DNA of 64,000 nt from Sinohyriopsis cumingii (GCA_028554795.2 CM068829.1:130154016-130218015), one strand, 5' to 3'; counted from the stretch's first letter, positions 52,101 to 57,683 are shown. The notes: generated by a model from the letters alone, not told the origin. Numbers and translations: made by a program.

Positions 52101-55100
52101 GCGAAAGTTACACGTGTAGACTAGTTGAAGTAAGTGCTGAATATAAATAATTTTTCAGTATATTTTGTGTTTGTATTCTGGTTCTAACCCATATTTATTT
52201 TGCCCTTTGTGACAAGAATTTTGACAAGCTGCAGAACCAGGTTAATCATAAAAATGTATATTTTTCATACATGTTGTAATTCTGTCATATGATATATAGA
52301 TTACACATTTTACACCCAAATTATGCTTTTTTTGCCAGTTATAATAGTAATAATTATCTCGGGGGATGGGGGGAGGGTAGGGGTGGTTGGCATGTATGGC
52401 TTCTCCTTTCTATACACAGATGAATCAGATGGAATACTCATCTGTAGCCATTAGGAGTGGTTGTCCTCAGGGAGAAGCTACCCTTCATTAAAACAACCTA
52501 GAAATGAGAGCAGTGTTTCTAGTCTTGTAGGGGCATGTCAACCTCATAAGGTGTCCTTGTGTTATGGTTACTTCAGACAATGTCAATAGCAGCATGTCGC
52601 AGGTGACAGGCACTCCACTTTGTGTGGACCTCCTTTGATGAGCAGTGTCAGGGTCCACCCTTTCCAGCTTAAAGGAATATTCTGGCCGACAGCACATCCA
52701 AATAGACCCATGTGGTCCTCATGGAATGGTCTCTGCAGCAGTTGCTAGCAGAGACACTTTATCAGTTGCATGGGAGACCATTAGTGGACCTGTTAGATAG
52801 GAGACTGAACAATGTGCCTTTTTTCTGTCTCTCTAGTGCTACATCAGAGGGCCTGAGCAATGTACGCATTTTGTCTGACATGGGCTTCATTACAATTATT
52901 CCTTCCCAGTTAAGTTTTACATAATTATAAGTAGTTTTACCCCACACCCATCCACCCAAAATAATCTTTTTTTTGTGAGGAAAAAAAGAAGAATGTTCCA
53001 TGTACCCTTTAAACATATATGGTACCCAGGGAGGGCACCTTTTTTTTAGAAATGTATGCCATGGTACTCTGGTTACCCCCAGTGTTCATATGAAATGTAT
53101 GCCAAGGTACTCTGGTTACCCCCAATGTTCATATGAAATGTATGCCAAGGTACTCTGGTTACCCCCAGTGTTCATATGAAAATGATATGAAATTCTAAAT
53201 TGCATGCGTAGGTGACTGTGTAACATTAAAAGTGCCTTCCCATGGTCACAAGTATGCTTACTGAACATATAAAGTGCCTTCCCAGGGTCACAAGTATGCT
53301 TACTGAACATTAAAAGTGCCTTCCCAGGGTCACAAGTATGCTTACTGAACACAAACGTAATTATCAATTTGGCATACTATTAGTATTTTTAGTGTAATTA
53401 AAAGTTCATTTGCATCATCTGGATGGATTTGGAGGCCTAAGTTGATGTATTGTGTCAAAAATGCAAGAATTGTTATGACATTGATATCATATGATCGGTA
53501 TAGTTATTAATATGAAAATCAGCATGTACAATTAGTATAAAAAAGAAAATAGCATTACTTATATTCTTTTTTGTTACTCCAGGAGAGGGAATTCCCACAG
53601 TGTTTATAGCGGTTGCAGGGAGAAGTAATGGTCTTGGCCCAGTACTGTCAGGCAATGCAACATGGCCTGTTATCAACTGTCCCCCTGTGTCAGCAGATTG
53701 GGGATCCCAGGATATATGGTCATCATTGAGACTGCCTTCAGGTAATCTGCATGAACACTTCCTCGAGTAGTGAGAATTGATGTAAATGGTTTTATGGACA
53801 TAACACACTGCAACATTGATGTGGAGCAAGATCCACACATTAATGCATCTATTTGACTGAGCTTATCAACACTAGCAATTAATTAATAAAATCTGGATCA
53901 GAGTTGTTAATTAGTGTTTATCATGGTGCTGATTATGAACACAATCTACATATGAGATAATATTGTATATGGTTGGCTGAGCTCTAGAGACCAGATTAGA
54001 ATGGATTTTGCTCCTACTCGGTAACTGATCTTATCATAGTTTTAGACCATCCTGTAACAAGTAAGATCTGCACATATTAACGAGATGATCATGCATATGA
54101 TTGGCCAAGCATATTACTTCTCTACAAATTACATTTCTCAAGTGATTTTGATGGATCTTGGTAAAAAAAAAAGTTTATTTCATCAAAATCTTGGACAATT
54201 TTGTGTGCTAGAGCTTTGCATGTTAATTTATGACTTTATCTTTGGGAAGAATTTTTATGAGACTGTAGGTTAGGAGGGAAATGATTCATTGAGACATCAA
54301 TACTTTTGCTGTATGAAACAGGGGGCAATTGATACAGAATGATACCATTTGCAAATTATTTTAATTTTCAGCAGTCATTAAAAATTGTATTTTGTTTGTT
54401 TGCCTTGTTGCCTTATTCTTTAAGTTTGGAAATTTGTCTGAGAAAGCTGTTGCAGGCACATGCACTCATAGAACAAAATAGATTTCACAACACTTACTTG
54501 CCATCTACAAATTAACAAGTGACATCATTCGTAATATTTCCCCCTCCCACCAATTACGTGGTAATTATTTTATTGCATCAGCTTGTTCGTCATAAAAGTA
54601 GTCCAAGTTTCCACCTCCTTTTCCATATGTGACATGTCAACAGCTTGTTCATCATAAAAGTAGTCCAGGTTTCCACATATTTTTCAATATTTGACTTGTA
54701 TGTTGGGGTGTAGGGTCAGAGCCAGTTACATATACAAAAAATGTTGGAATTTGCATACAGCATGCAGTGATGGCATAAGGTATTCGCTTGTTAGCCAGCC
54801 TAGCAAACTTGAACACCCTTACATTGGGCCATACCTGTATAAACATGATAGAATTATGGTTTATTTTCTTGGCATTTGGATACATTATTCATTATGTCTT
54901 TGATCTGATGATGGACAAGGTGAAACTAGTGTCGATGAAATTTGATTTGGAACTTGCCATTTGCATTGCTAGTCACATGATATAAATGGTTGTTAGACTA
55001 AATTTGATTGCACCTTGTGTCCTGGAACAAGCATTATGTAGTTTGAATTTGTATTAAAGAAATTTTACAAATGCATGTTTATAATAAGAGCTGCCTAGAA

Positions 55101-56889
55101 AACCTAAAATGGCCAATTCCCAGCGTGACTCATCTTTAGATGATGATTTCGTTTGGCAGATACTGGCTGATGATGGTTATGATGACAATGATTTTTTAAG
55201 TTTTGAAGTATATCAGATTATTGGAGCTGGGAAGTGTGTTAATGGAGATAACAGTGGATGATTTTGAGCCCAAAAATTGTCTTATATACATGTCCGATAT
55301 ACTTACTTTAAGGACAAAATTAGACAGCATGCCTATCAATCACTCTTTCAGCAAATATAGAAAAGTCAGAATACCAAGCCAAATTAAAATACAGACAATT
55401 TAAAAGTAGAATTCAATTTCATTTCTTTTGACTAACAATTTAGCCCAGCAGGATCATATGCTTCAAAACTATATTTTACTATCACTGAATAAATATGAAT
55501 GAAAGAGATTGAAATTAATAAGTAAACATATTTATTTAATCAAAATACCTCTATCTGGTGGCTAAAGTGAATCCTGCATCAGATCAAATGGTGCAGCCTT
55601 TATATGGCTTTAAATGTTGAATACAAGCCACTGACAACTAACAGGTAGTCTATTTGAAATTATTATTATCTTGGCTTGGATGGGAATCTGTTTAAATAGG
55701 TATTAAGTATGCATCTGTCAGTAAACTGCATACCAGAAATACAACCAGTAAATCACATCAAAGGGCACCACCTACCACCGATAGACCTTTCTAAAGATGG
55801 AAAGACCGTCCAATTAATGTGTATTGATAATATATCCTAAGCTGTGCATCATGAATTGTATCTATACTGACACAGGTGCATTGTTTCACCCTACTGTTGG
55901 TAAATGAGCAGGATGTAAAGTTTGAGGGATGGTTATGTTCTTACAGCACTGCAGAAACCTGCTTAGTCCTATGGGGCTAGAAATTACCCTATTCATTGAA
56001 AGCTCAAAAGGTTAGAGGTCATGGTCATGGGAACTGAAAAAAGAAAAATCATATTCCACCCAATGACTTGATCAGATATGTTCACCAAACTTTGGAACTA
56101 GCTTGCAATCTGAGATAAGAAAGACACCTGTTGACTATATGGTCCTATGGTCACCATCGTAATATCTTATAAAAAAATATGTTTCCACACCATACAGAGT
56201 TCTTGATTGCTTCCTCTGATCTGTGGCTTGAGTGCAAATCCAAAACAAAATATCTATTTATTTTGGGGTCAAATGGTAAGAAGGTCACATGAACTGAAAG
56301 CAAGGAAAATGATTTTCTCAAAGCCATGGAAGTTTTGTACCATATGCCTAAACATTGCAGATGGCATGTATTTGAGAATATAAAAATACCAAAGTTTGGC
56401 ACCACATTGCCTTGGCTACATGTTTGGCTTGGCTTGCAGTTAAGACTAAGAAACACCTACAAGTTTTTCCAGCATAGCAACTCTAATCCTGTGCCACAAA
56501 CCATGACCAAACTGTAAATGGATTGCATTTGTGAATTTTGGAGTTACTAGATCACCCTGGAAATTTTTTGTGGATGGCTGGTGTCTAAGACCAGGAAGAC
56601 ACTTGTTGATTTCAGATCATGTATTCAACCACTGAAAGAGGGTTTTATAAACAAAAAAAAGATGTAATAATGCTCTTTACCACTTAGTGATTGTACCATG
56701 TTCCATTTACATTATTTTCCTTCAGGTTTGGGTTGCAGTACAGTTATGTCCCCAGAGTCTGCTGGTCTTTGTGCTGCACAGATTCTGTCACTCACTGATC
56801 ATGTCATCTGGAGTCGTGTACGTGCCAAGCAACTTAATACCTGGATCGGGCTTAAATTGGCAGACAAGAAGATCAAGGGTGACCACTGA
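13181..56889 (+). CDS. PAICS: PAICS, bifunctional AIR carboxylase / SAICAR synthetase (whole gene, 8 coding exons)
   Basis: Cytosolic enzyme of de novo purine synthesis. It carboxylates AIR to CAIR and then joins CAIR to aspartate using ATP, giving SAICAR. Coding exons are 13181-13193, 19231-19428, 23770-23948, 26687-26894, 35733-35902, 50712-50889, 53583-53741 and 56726-56889. They sum to 1269 nt: 422 codons plus stop, against 425 residues in human. The SAICAR synthetase domain is roughly residues 5-255 (EGKTK near 14-18, DRITAGD 36-42, ATGSFLKR 103-110, IEFGV 191-195, DSWRLWP 211-217). The class II PurE domain is roughly 264-422 (IMGSPTD 269-275, SAHK 299-302, [13 protein letters not shown] 327-339). 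Every junction has GT/AG ends and matching phase, and no stop or frameshift is seen. The start was chosen because ATGGGTACCAAAG followed by GTAAAC gives exactly the one-nucleotide phase that exon 2 needs. The introns are full of transposons but the coding sequence is intact, so the gene is very probably functional. Confidence 0.96.
13194..14097 (+). other. PAICS intron 1, first part, nothing recognised
   Basis: AT-rich intronic sequence with GGGGCCCC near 13431. No exon, SINE or bounded element seen. Confidence 0.5.
14098..14270. mobile_element. hAT-like element fragment (GAAAAGTGCTT-type repeat)
   Basis: Starts GCAGGGTTTGCAAAG and continues with repeated TTGAAAAGTGCTT / TTGAATTTT words on the + strand. 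This is the style of sub-terminal sequence in widespread animal hAT-type elements whose ends resemble CAGGGTT. A comparable stretch at 17990-18130 may be the opposite end. The BED-finger relic at 14881 lies between them, so one decayed element spanning about 14.1-18.1 kb is possible. Confidence 0.4.
14881..15440 (+). pseudogene. hAT-type transposase N-terminus with BED-like zinc finger
   Basis: The open frame at 14881-15303 reads [18 protein letters not shown], then the zinc finger C-C-V-C ... [16 protein letters not shown] following frame (about 15304-15435) reads [25 protein letters not shown] and [15 protein letters not shown]. The order finger, 'W.....S..S..D....MFPDS.IA', is that of a known hAT-type transposase group. 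One frameshift near 15300 breaks it, and a SINE interrupts it at 15441. After the SINE the similarity resumes as KTSCVFGIV at about 15689. Confidence 0.65.
15441..15681 (+). mobile_element. tRNA-derived SINE, family A, copy 1
   Basis: The head resembles a long-variable-arm (Ser/Leu class) tRNA: CGAGTGGTCTAAAGC as box A and GGGTTCAAGTCTCGGA as box B. A non-tRNA body follows, ending in an (ACA)n tail. An imperfect target duplication flanks it: AGAACAGAA at 15431-15439 and AGAACGGAA at 15682-15690. A second copy is at 33542-33786. Confidence 0.88.
15691..16789 (+). other. intron 1, probable remainder of the hAT relic
   Basis: The frame at 15699-15902 (lysine- and leucine-rich, 67 codons) may be the tail of the interrupted transposase, but I see no diagnostic motif. 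Nothing recognised from 15903 to 16789. Confidence 0.35.
16790..17190 (-). mobile_element. reversed fragment of the pogo-like element
   Basis: The reverse complement matches about 515-880 of the element at 265-2428. Shared words include TGACTGAAAGATCCCTTGATG-type text, GCACACATTTTCCCAC (reversed) and CATAC...GGAGGACTCC. Both ends are missing, so it is a truncated paralogue in opposite orientation. Confidence 0.8.
17191..19230 (+). other. intron 1, last part
   Basis: Contains a hAT-like sub-terminal stretch at about 17990-18130, a G-run (GGGGGGG) near 18512 and a (GAT)n microsatellite at 19131-19152. No exon is supported. The acceptor of PAICS exon 2 ends the stretch. Confidence 0.45.
19231..19428 (+). 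CDS. PAICS: PAICS coding exon 2 (N-terminal SAICAR synthetase)
   Basis: The acceptor ATATTTTCAG precedes 19231 and the donor GTAGGC starts at 19429. It encodes residues 5-70 and begins codon 71. It holds EGKTK and the phosphate-binding DRITAGD segment of the SAICAR synthetase fold, followed by [11 protein letters not shown]. Both ends are phase 1. Confidence 0.97.
19560..20160 (+). mobile_element. decayed DNA transposon, family Y, copy 1
   Basis: Starts CATACCTGCCAAACC, close to the TIR of the CATACATGCC family. It shares long stretches with 48893-49470, such as ACAGAAGAATAAAAA, GGAAGGG.CACAATTACATTTA.TGGAC and TAGGGTTTGGAACT. The right end is not clear. A 65-codon frame at 19939-20133 contains [16 protein letters not shown], possibly a zinc-finger relic. 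Confidence 0.55.
20363..21181 (+). mobile_element. DNA transposon, family X, copy 1 (TIR CATACATGCTAACC)
   Basis: The left end is CATACATGCTAACC and the reversed right end is CACATATGCTAACC. The flanks TGCCAA (20357-20362) and TGCCAG (21182-21187) are a 6-bp duplication with one mismatch. Near the right end the + strand reads [22 protein letters not shown] with a few breaks, which is the hAT-type C-terminal dimerisation motif. It is internally deleted relative to copy 2, and it holds the empty site for the pogo insertion in that copy (TA at 20889-20890). Confidence 0.82.
21182..22593 (+). other. PAICS intron 2, nothing recognised
   Basis: AT-rich intronic sequence. Frames up to 90 codons on either strand show no motif. 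TTAA at 22590-22593 belongs to the neighbouring MITE target site. Confidence 0.45.
22594..23131. mobile_element. piggyBac-like MITE, family Z, copy 1
   Basis: The ends are CACATTAACCCCTGG and its reverse complement CCAGGGGTTAATGTG. TTAA lies outside the left end and TAAA outside the right. It is 538 bp with no coding capacity. It is homologous, in opposite orientation, to 34890-35496. The TTAA target and CAC start suggest a piggyBac-type element, but no transposase is available to prove it. Confidence 0.72.
23159..23344. mobile_element. short MITE, GGCTATTCCA...TGGAACAGCC
   Basis: The reversed ends GGCTATTCCA and GGGCTGTTCCA are followed on both sides by a second inverted block, ACCCAGGGAAGG. 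It is 186 bp and non-coding. A relative whose interior has been amplified lies at 53005-53350. Confidence 0.75.
23770..23948 (+). CDS. PAICS: PAICS coding exon 3 (SAICAR synthetase)
   Basis: The acceptor GTTTTCAG ends at 23769 and the donor GTATGT starts at 23949. It encodes residues 71-130, including [10 protein letters not shown] and [17 protein letters not shown], the most conserved part of the SAICAR synthetase family. It starts in phase 1 and ends in phase 0. Confidence 0.98.
23949..24980 (+). other. PAICS intron 3, first part
   Basis: Holds the perfect hairpin at 24124-24149. Nothing else recognised. Confidence 0.45.
24124..24149. repeat. perfect 11-bp inverted repeat
   Basis: ACTTTTAGCTC (24124-24134) and GAGCTAAAAGT (24139-24149) are separated by GAGG. 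This compact hairpin resembles ends of repeats containing TTTTAGCTC that are common in mollusc genomes. No element boundary is visible. Confidence 0.7.
24990..25270. repeat. degenerate minisatellite, about 41-bp unit
   Basis: About six copies of a unit like AAGTGTGACTGCA-GTTGACA followed by TTTTTGAT-GCTTTC, drifting in length between roughly 38 and 47 bp. Frames on the minus strand across it are a by-product of the repeat. Confidence 0.75.
25838..25990 (+). mobile_element. degenerate tRNA-type SINE
   Basis: A weak A-box (TTAGCTTAGTAG) and B-box (GGGATTTGAATCTT) are followed by GCTTGAACATGGTACTTAACTCTGGTTGGCTGGG, of the kind found after tRNA heads in SINEs. No target duplication seen. Confidence 0.4.
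26468..26632. repeat. exact 5 x 33-bp minisatellite before PAICS exon 4
   Basis: Five consecutive 33-bp units start at 26468, 26501, 26534, 26567 and 26600. Each complete unit contains GGCAAGTA and TACTTGCC, 8-bp perfect inverted arms around an 11-nt loop. Because 33 is divisible by three, it stays open in several frames on both strands and creates false repetitive ORFs. It ends 54 bp before exon 4. Confidence 0.95.
26687..26894 (+). CDS. PAICS: PAICS coding exon 4 (SAICAR synthetase)
   Basis: The acceptor TTTCCTGCAG ends at 26686 and the donor GTATGT starts at 26895. It encodes residues 131-199 plus one base. [10 protein letters not shown] and the signature IDMKIEFGV are present. The 33-bp minisatellite at 26468-26632 ends only 54 bp before the exon, where branch point and polypyrimidine tract are expected. 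Confidence 0.98.
26895..28369 (+). other. PAICS intron 4, first part, nothing recognised
   Basis: AT-rich intronic sequence. The 110-codon minus-strand frame at 27760-28092 has no recognisable motif. Confidence 0.45.
28370..28393. repeat. (TA)n microsatellite
   Basis: About eleven to twelve TA repeats in intron 4. Confidence 0.9.
28660..29060. repeat. diverged tandem duplication, period about 200 bp
   Basis: GGTCTAGTTGAATATAACAT followed by ATGATTG occurs near 28757 and near 28992. Upstream and downstream context (GTAGCATGTTTC / GTAATGTGTTTC, TTTCACTTTAGAAAATTCTCC / TTTCATTTCAGAAAATCCTCC) is also shared. Probably two copies of one older repeat. Confidence 0.65.
29100..29860 (+). mobile_element. 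DIRS-like retrotransposon fragment 1
   Basis: The + strand reads [14 protein letters not shown], then in another frame [36 protein letters not shown]. This is the typical stretch after the RNase H domain of DIRS elements ('EWSL', 'DLFATRLNN.LP', 'AWAVDAL...W'). ARRQFLHN near 29638 may be the start of the tyrosine recombinase part. Stops and shifts are frequent. No termini found. The right side abuts the CATACATGCC element at 29863. Confidence 0.65.
30640..31290 (+). pseudogene. hAT-type transposase relic in family X copy 2
   Basis: Pieces in changing frames match the middle of hAT-type transposases, notably the cysteine-histidine motif [14 protein letters not shown] just after the DDE region. 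Several stops interrupt it. The final 'ERLFS'-type motif is split by the pogo insertion at 31295. Confidence 0.6.
31295..32830 (-). mobile_element. second pogo-like element, non-autonomous, inside family X copy 2
   Basis: The left end is CACCTCTCCCTCGATAACTTGC; the reversed right end is CACCACTATCTTGATAACTCG. TA is duplicated at 31293-31294 and 32831-32832. The first 100 bp are the reverse complement of the right end of the element at 265-2428, including the inner inverted TIR. The last 80 bp correspond to its left end. No transposase was recognised in 1536 bp. Confidence 0.9.
33170..33531 (+). other. intron 4, nothing recognised
   Basis: AT-rich spacer between family X copy 2 and a SINE. 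Confidence 0.45.
33542..33786 (+). mobile_element. tRNA-derived SINE, family A, copy 2
   Basis: Nearly the same sequence as 15441-15681, from the tRNA-like head (AAGTGGTCTAAAGC, GGTTCGAGTCTTGGATTC) to the (CAA)n tail. A perfect 10-bp target duplication AAGTCTGGAC flanks it (33532-33541 and 33787-33796). Confidence 0.95.
33797..34885 (+). other. intron 4, nothing recognised
   Basis: AT-rich intronic sequence with T- and A-runs near 34290-34332. No bounded element or exon. Confidence 0.45.
34890..35496. mobile_element. piggyBac-like MITE, family Z, copy 2
   Basis: The ends are CACATTAACCC and GGGGTTAATGTG with perfect TTAA on both sides (34886-34889, 35497-35500). It is the reverse complement of 22594-23131 over most of its 607 bp, for example the CCTACTGCCGAGCT and GGTGGTATTGTAGAAAGG blocks. 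Confidence 0.8.
35733..35902 (+). CDS. PAICS: PAICS coding exon 5 (end of SAICAR synthetase domain)
   Basis: The acceptor TTTTCTTACAG ends at 35732 and the donor GTAAGT starts at 35903. It encodes residues 200-256, including [15 protein letters not shown] and [11 protein letters not shown]. It ends in phase 0. An I-clade LINE begins within a few tens of bases after the donor. Confidence 0.98.
35951..36394 (+). pseudogene. LINE ORF1, C-terminal part with three CCHC knuckles
   Basis: 147 open codons. After [18 protein letters not shown] and [11 protein letters not shown] come [28 protein letters not shown] and [15 protein letters not shown], then a basic tail. This is the nucleic-acid-binding end of ORF1 proteins of I/Jockey-type LINEs. 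The N-terminal half is missing through 5' truncation. Confidence 0.9.
36782..37702 (+). pseudogene. LINE ORF2 endonuclease domain
   Basis: 306 open codons from ATG. APE-type endonuclease residues are all present: Asn9 in WNCRGL, Glu36 in LQETF, Asp133 and Asn135 in GDFNAHN, and the terminal SDH with Asp208 and His209. A stop after AFEKI (37700-37702) and a frame change separate it from the reverse transcriptase. Confidence 0.92.
37703..38823 (+). pseudogene. LINE reverse transcriptase, internally deleted
   Basis: Includes [59 protein letters not shown] (catalytic Asp), GVPQGSIS and LYVDDFL (catalytic Asp pair). The text runs directly from RILKDL to GVPQGS near 38560-38567. Related elements have about 40 residues there, so an in-frame deletion of part of the palm is likely. 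Several stops break the frame before 38089 and at 38284-38346. Confidence 0.85.
38824..40331 (+). pseudogene. LINE thumb, RNase H domain and C-terminus
   Basis: After the thumb region (38941-39540) the RNase H domain shows [32 protein letters not shown] and a final KADRAAK: the D-E-D-D set, split over two frames at about 39600-39640. The C-terminus (40011-40331) has a C-I-S-C ... T-V-K-H stretch, then a stop, then [19 protein letters not shown]. Confidence 0.85.
40636..40985 (+). mobile_element. tRNA-derived SINE, family B, copy 1
   Basis: The tRNA-like head is GGTGGCCTAAGTGATTAGAG with box B GGGTTTGAACCCC. The body contains AGTATTAAGAGGTTAGTATTAGGACTGGTTGG-type text and ends in (AC)n. It directly follows the LINE tail. 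Other copies are at 50299-50565 (reversed), 57383-57683 and 59625-59925. Confidence 0.9.
40986..41930 (+). mobile_element. possible DIRS-like retroelement, 5' part
   Basis: On the + strand a long open stretch (40909-41202) ends in [16 protein letters not shown], which resembles the 'GFFS.YF.V.KK' entry to the DIRS reverse transcriptase. Clear DIRS sequence resumes at about 44290, after a hAT relic. The interpretation as one element split by the hAT relic is tentative. Confidence 0.35.
42090..44030 (+). pseudogene. hAT-type transposase relic
   Basis: In order along the + strand: a BED-like finger ([22 protein letters not shown] ... H), [51 protein letters not shown] (first catalytic Asp), [14 protein letters not shown] (second Asp region), [10 protein letters not shown], and [16 protein letters not shown] at 43786-43836, the place of the hAT dimerisation motif. 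Many frameshifts and stops, so it is dead. TIRs and target duplication were not found. Confidence 0.78.
44220..46360 (+). mobile_element. DIRS-like retrotransposon fragment 2 (RT, RNase H, tyrosine recombinase relic)
   Basis: Broken frames read [18 protein letters not shown], then text matching the 'RF....L..F..LPFGL..AP..FT' region, [10 protein letters not shown] and [16 protein letters not shown] (RNase H Asp), [14 protein letters not shown], and later [13 protein letters not shown] / VKFMPCWL, resembling the 'R.SEIHAL' start of the DIRS tyrosine recombinase. The order is that of DIRS elements. Stops are frequent. Confidence 0.65.
46858..46940 (-). mobile_element. tRNA-like SINE head, minus strand
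   Basis: The minus strand reads TATGTAGCTGAGTGGTAAAT (box A type) and, after a stem-like stretch, GACTTCAAATCCCATG (box B type). The size fits a tRNA head. No clear body or duplication seen. Confidence 0.45.
46941..47255 (+). other. intron 5, nothing recognised
   Basis: AT-rich spacer ending in the polypyrimidine-rich TTTTGCTTTTAG at 47246-47257. Confidence 0.45.
47258..47344 (+). other. candidate cassette exon in PAICS intron 5 (87 nt, phase 0/0)
   Basis: The acceptor TTTTGCTTTTAG ends at 47257 and a possible donor GTATGC starts at 47345. The 29 codons between (beginning [10 protein letters not shown], ending DKQFTK) have no stop. Both ends are phase 0, so the exon would fit between exon 5 and exon 6 without changing the frame, adding 29 residues to the linker between the two catalytic domains. 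The frame stays open to the TAA at 47453-47455. PAICS without it already matches the human linker length, so it would be optional at most. It could also be a transposon scrap. Confidence 0.3.
47750..48790. repeat. degenerate repeats (CATCTGATTGGCTGAG type) with a 43-bp tandem core
   Basis: CTTGCATCTGATTGGCTGAGC-like text recurs at about 47969, 48066, 48202, 48357, 48401, 48444 and 48590, with (T/A)TTTTGATC-A-ACTTGGAAT in between. At 48331-48460 a 43-bp unit starting CCATGCATATTAATGAT is repeated three times. Related sequence lies at 53830-54260. Confidence 0.75.
48893..49470 (+). mobile_element. decayed DNA transposon, family Y, copy 2
   Basis: Starts CAGACCTGCCAACTC and follows 19560-20160 through ACGGACTTGTGGCAT, GGGTTTCATTTTAGA, ACACAGAAGAATAAAAA and TAGGGTTTGGAACT. 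The right end is not resolved. No intact coding frame. Confidence 0.55.
49471..50298 (+). other. intron 5, mostly unrecognised
   Basis: 49722-49790 has a weak tRNA-like look (TCAAGTGGTAAGG and AATTCAAATCCAAC) and could be a SINE head. Nothing else stands out. Confidence 0.35.
50299..50565 (-). mobile_element. tRNA-derived SINE, family B, reversed copy
   Basis: Reverse complement of the family B body: GTGTGATTTGG, CCCAGTCACATTATCCTGATACC, CTAACACTAACCTCTTAAT. The box B GGGGTTCGATCCCACGA lies near its right end. The 5' head is truncated or diverged. It ends about 150 bp before PAICS exon 6. Confidence 0.85.
50712..50889 (+). CDS. PAICS: PAICS coding exon 6 (linker and start of AIR carboxylase domain)
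   Basis: The acceptor TTTTAATAG ends at 50711. An earlier AG would bring an in-frame TAG at 50709-50711 into the exon, which fixes this start. The donor GTAGGT starts at 50890. It encodes residues 257-315: a short linker, then VVIMGSPTD and LRVSSAHKG of the PurE nucleotide-binding fold. The Lys and His of SAHK belong to the active site of the family. It starts in phase 0 and ends in phase 1. Confidence 0.96.
50890..51009 (+). other. PAICS intron 6 start
   Basis: Short intronic stretch without features. Confidence 0.4.
51010..51470 (+). repeat. dispersed repeat, family W, copy 1
   Basis: Shares order and wording with 62120-62830: GACCAGAAG-G-C-TGGAATG, TCTGTCATC, AAGTTTGTTATCACT-TTTCTAAACTAC-AGAAGGATTGC, ATCCTA, CTAGTTGG..CTAAATGA. 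It is non-coding as far as I can see. The ends are not defined. Confidence 0.7.
51525..52398 (+). mobile_element. DNA transposon, family X, copy 3
   Basis: The left end is CATACATGCCAAACATTATGCG and the reversed right end is CATACATGCCAACCACC. It shares GAATAGCATAAGAGTATT-like and CCCATTTCCAAGAAA-like segments with copies 1 and 2. The flanking hexamers (CCTACT, GCTTCT) match at four of six positions, a decayed duplication at best. Confidence 0.72.
52399..52930 (+). mobile_element. DIRS-like retrotransposon fragment 3
   Basis: Begins in RNase H ([11 protein letters not shown]) and, after several shifts, reads [39 protein letters not shown]. This is the DIRS segment 'EWSL.......WG.P.VDLFATRLNN.LP'. 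It starts exactly where family X copy 3 ends. Confidence 0.65.
53005..53350. repeat. MITE relative with two internally amplified minisatellites
   Basis: Starts TTTAAACATATATGGTACCCAGGGAGGGCAC, like the left part of the MITE at 23159. A 43-bp unit (AAATGTATGCCAAGGTACTC...) is then repeated three times from 53054, and a unit of about 41 bp (AAAGTGCCTTCCCAGGGTCA...) three times from 53229. The 23159 element has one copy of each segment. Confidence 0.82.
53583..53741 (+). CDS. PAICS: PAICS coding exon 7 (AIR carboxylase core)
   Basis: The acceptor TTACTCCAG ends at 53582 and the donor GTAATC starts at 53742. It encodes residues 316-369 with [20 protein letters not shown], the metazoan class II PurE active-site loop, and [13 protein letters not shown]. 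Phase 1 at both ends. Confidence 0.98.
53742..54270 (+). repeat. PAICS intron 7, degenerate repeats related to 47750-48790
   Basis: Shares TGATTGGC(T/C)(G/A)AGC, TCAACACT(A/C)GC, CATATTAA(C/T)GA-ATGAT and GATTTTGATGGATCTTGG-like words with the region in intron 5. Confidence 0.5.
54271..55108 (+). other. intron 7, tandem duplication and spacer
   Basis: CAGCTTGTTC(G/A)TCATAAAAGTAGTCCA(A/G)GTTTCCAC occurs at about 54580 and 54641, period near 61 bp. Nothing else recognised. Confidence 0.5.
55109..55261 (+). other. short acidic open frame, function unknown
   Basis: 50 codons from ATG in a good context (AAAATGG), beginning [14 protein letters not shown] with many Asp residues, followed in another frame (55203-55403) by [14 protein letters not shown]. 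Acidic N-termini of this sort occur in some transposases, but I recognise no family. It may be chance. Confidence 0.2.
55262..56690 (+). repeat. intron 7, diverged repeat with period about 275 bp
   Basis: GGTCATGG-GAACTGAAAAAAG-AAAATCATATTC near 56010 and GGTCACATGAACTGAAAGCAAGGAAAATGATTTTC near 56284 are alike. GAAAGACACCTGTTGA (56120), AGAAACACCTACAA (56448) and GGAAGACACTTGTTGA (56595) mark further copies. The first part, 55262-55980, shows nothing. Confidence 0.45.
56726..56889 (+). CDS. PAICS: PAICS coding exon 8 (C-terminus)
   Basis: The acceptor TTTTCCTTCAG ends at 56725. It encodes residues 370-422 (GCSTVMSPE ... [13 protein letters not shown]) and the TGA stop at 56887-56889. The C-terminus aligns with the end of the human enzyme, so no further exon is needed. 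Confidence 0.97.
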
Positions 56890-57374
56890 CAGAAAATGAG
56901 CTGATAGAAATTTATTTTATTACTTTTCAAATCTGGTATTAAAGAGAATTCCTTATTTTTGAGAGGAAACATGACAGATCATGTCACCACAATTCAGAGT
57001 TACCGTACTTGTAAATACAGCTATTATGTACCATCATTTCCATACAAAAATCTCAGTGCTGATTTGAAGTTGCTTCTTTACTGTGTTCCTTGAAATTCAG
57101 CATCGTAATTAAAATCAATTATGAATCAGCAGATTTTGAGTTCTCTGTATTTCAGAAATTGACCTTGACAGGAATTAATTTTTTTATTTCATTTTCTTCA
57201 AACATAAAATCATCTGCAGTCCTCATTATTAATGGTGGTATGAAATTTTTATCCACTGGTATGTTGTGCAGTTAATAACATTTGAAGAGTTCAACAAATT
57301 CTTGTATCCAGCTCAAACCAAAGTTATAAATTGTTTTGCTATATGATTTATAAATTTATACATTTTTCTTGCAT
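56890..57374 (+). other. PAICS 3' UTR region
   Basis: Follows the stop codon. ATTAAA at 56938-56943 is a candidate polyadenylation signal about 50 nt downstream. No canonical AATAAA occurs before the SINE at 57383. The transcript end is not determinable here. Confidence 0.45.
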
Positions 57375-57382
57375 CATTAGTA

Positions 57383-57683
57383 ACCACTCCGGTGGCCTAG
57401 TGGTTAGAGTGTTCGCCTTGAATGCGGGAGGTCGTGGGTTTGATGCCTGGCCAGGTCATACCAAAGACTTTTAAAAAATGGTACTAACAGCTCCCTCGCT
57501 TGCCACTCAGTATTAAGAGGTTAGTGTTAGGACTGGTCGGCCTGGTGTCAGGATAATGTGACTGGGTTGGACGTCATGCTACATGTGCTAGACATCACTA
57601 TAAACTGACGCACTGCAGACACCATAGCGATATGACTGAAAAATTGTTAAAGCTACGTTAAAAATCCAAATCACACACACACA
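57383..57683 (+). mobile_element. tRNA-derived SINE, family B, copy with target duplication
   Basis: The tRNA-like head is CCGGTGGCCTAGTGGTTAGAG, box B GTGGGTTTGATGCC, the family B body, then an (AC)n tail. The target duplication CATTAGTA is at 57375-57382 and 57684-57691. Confidence 0.92.
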
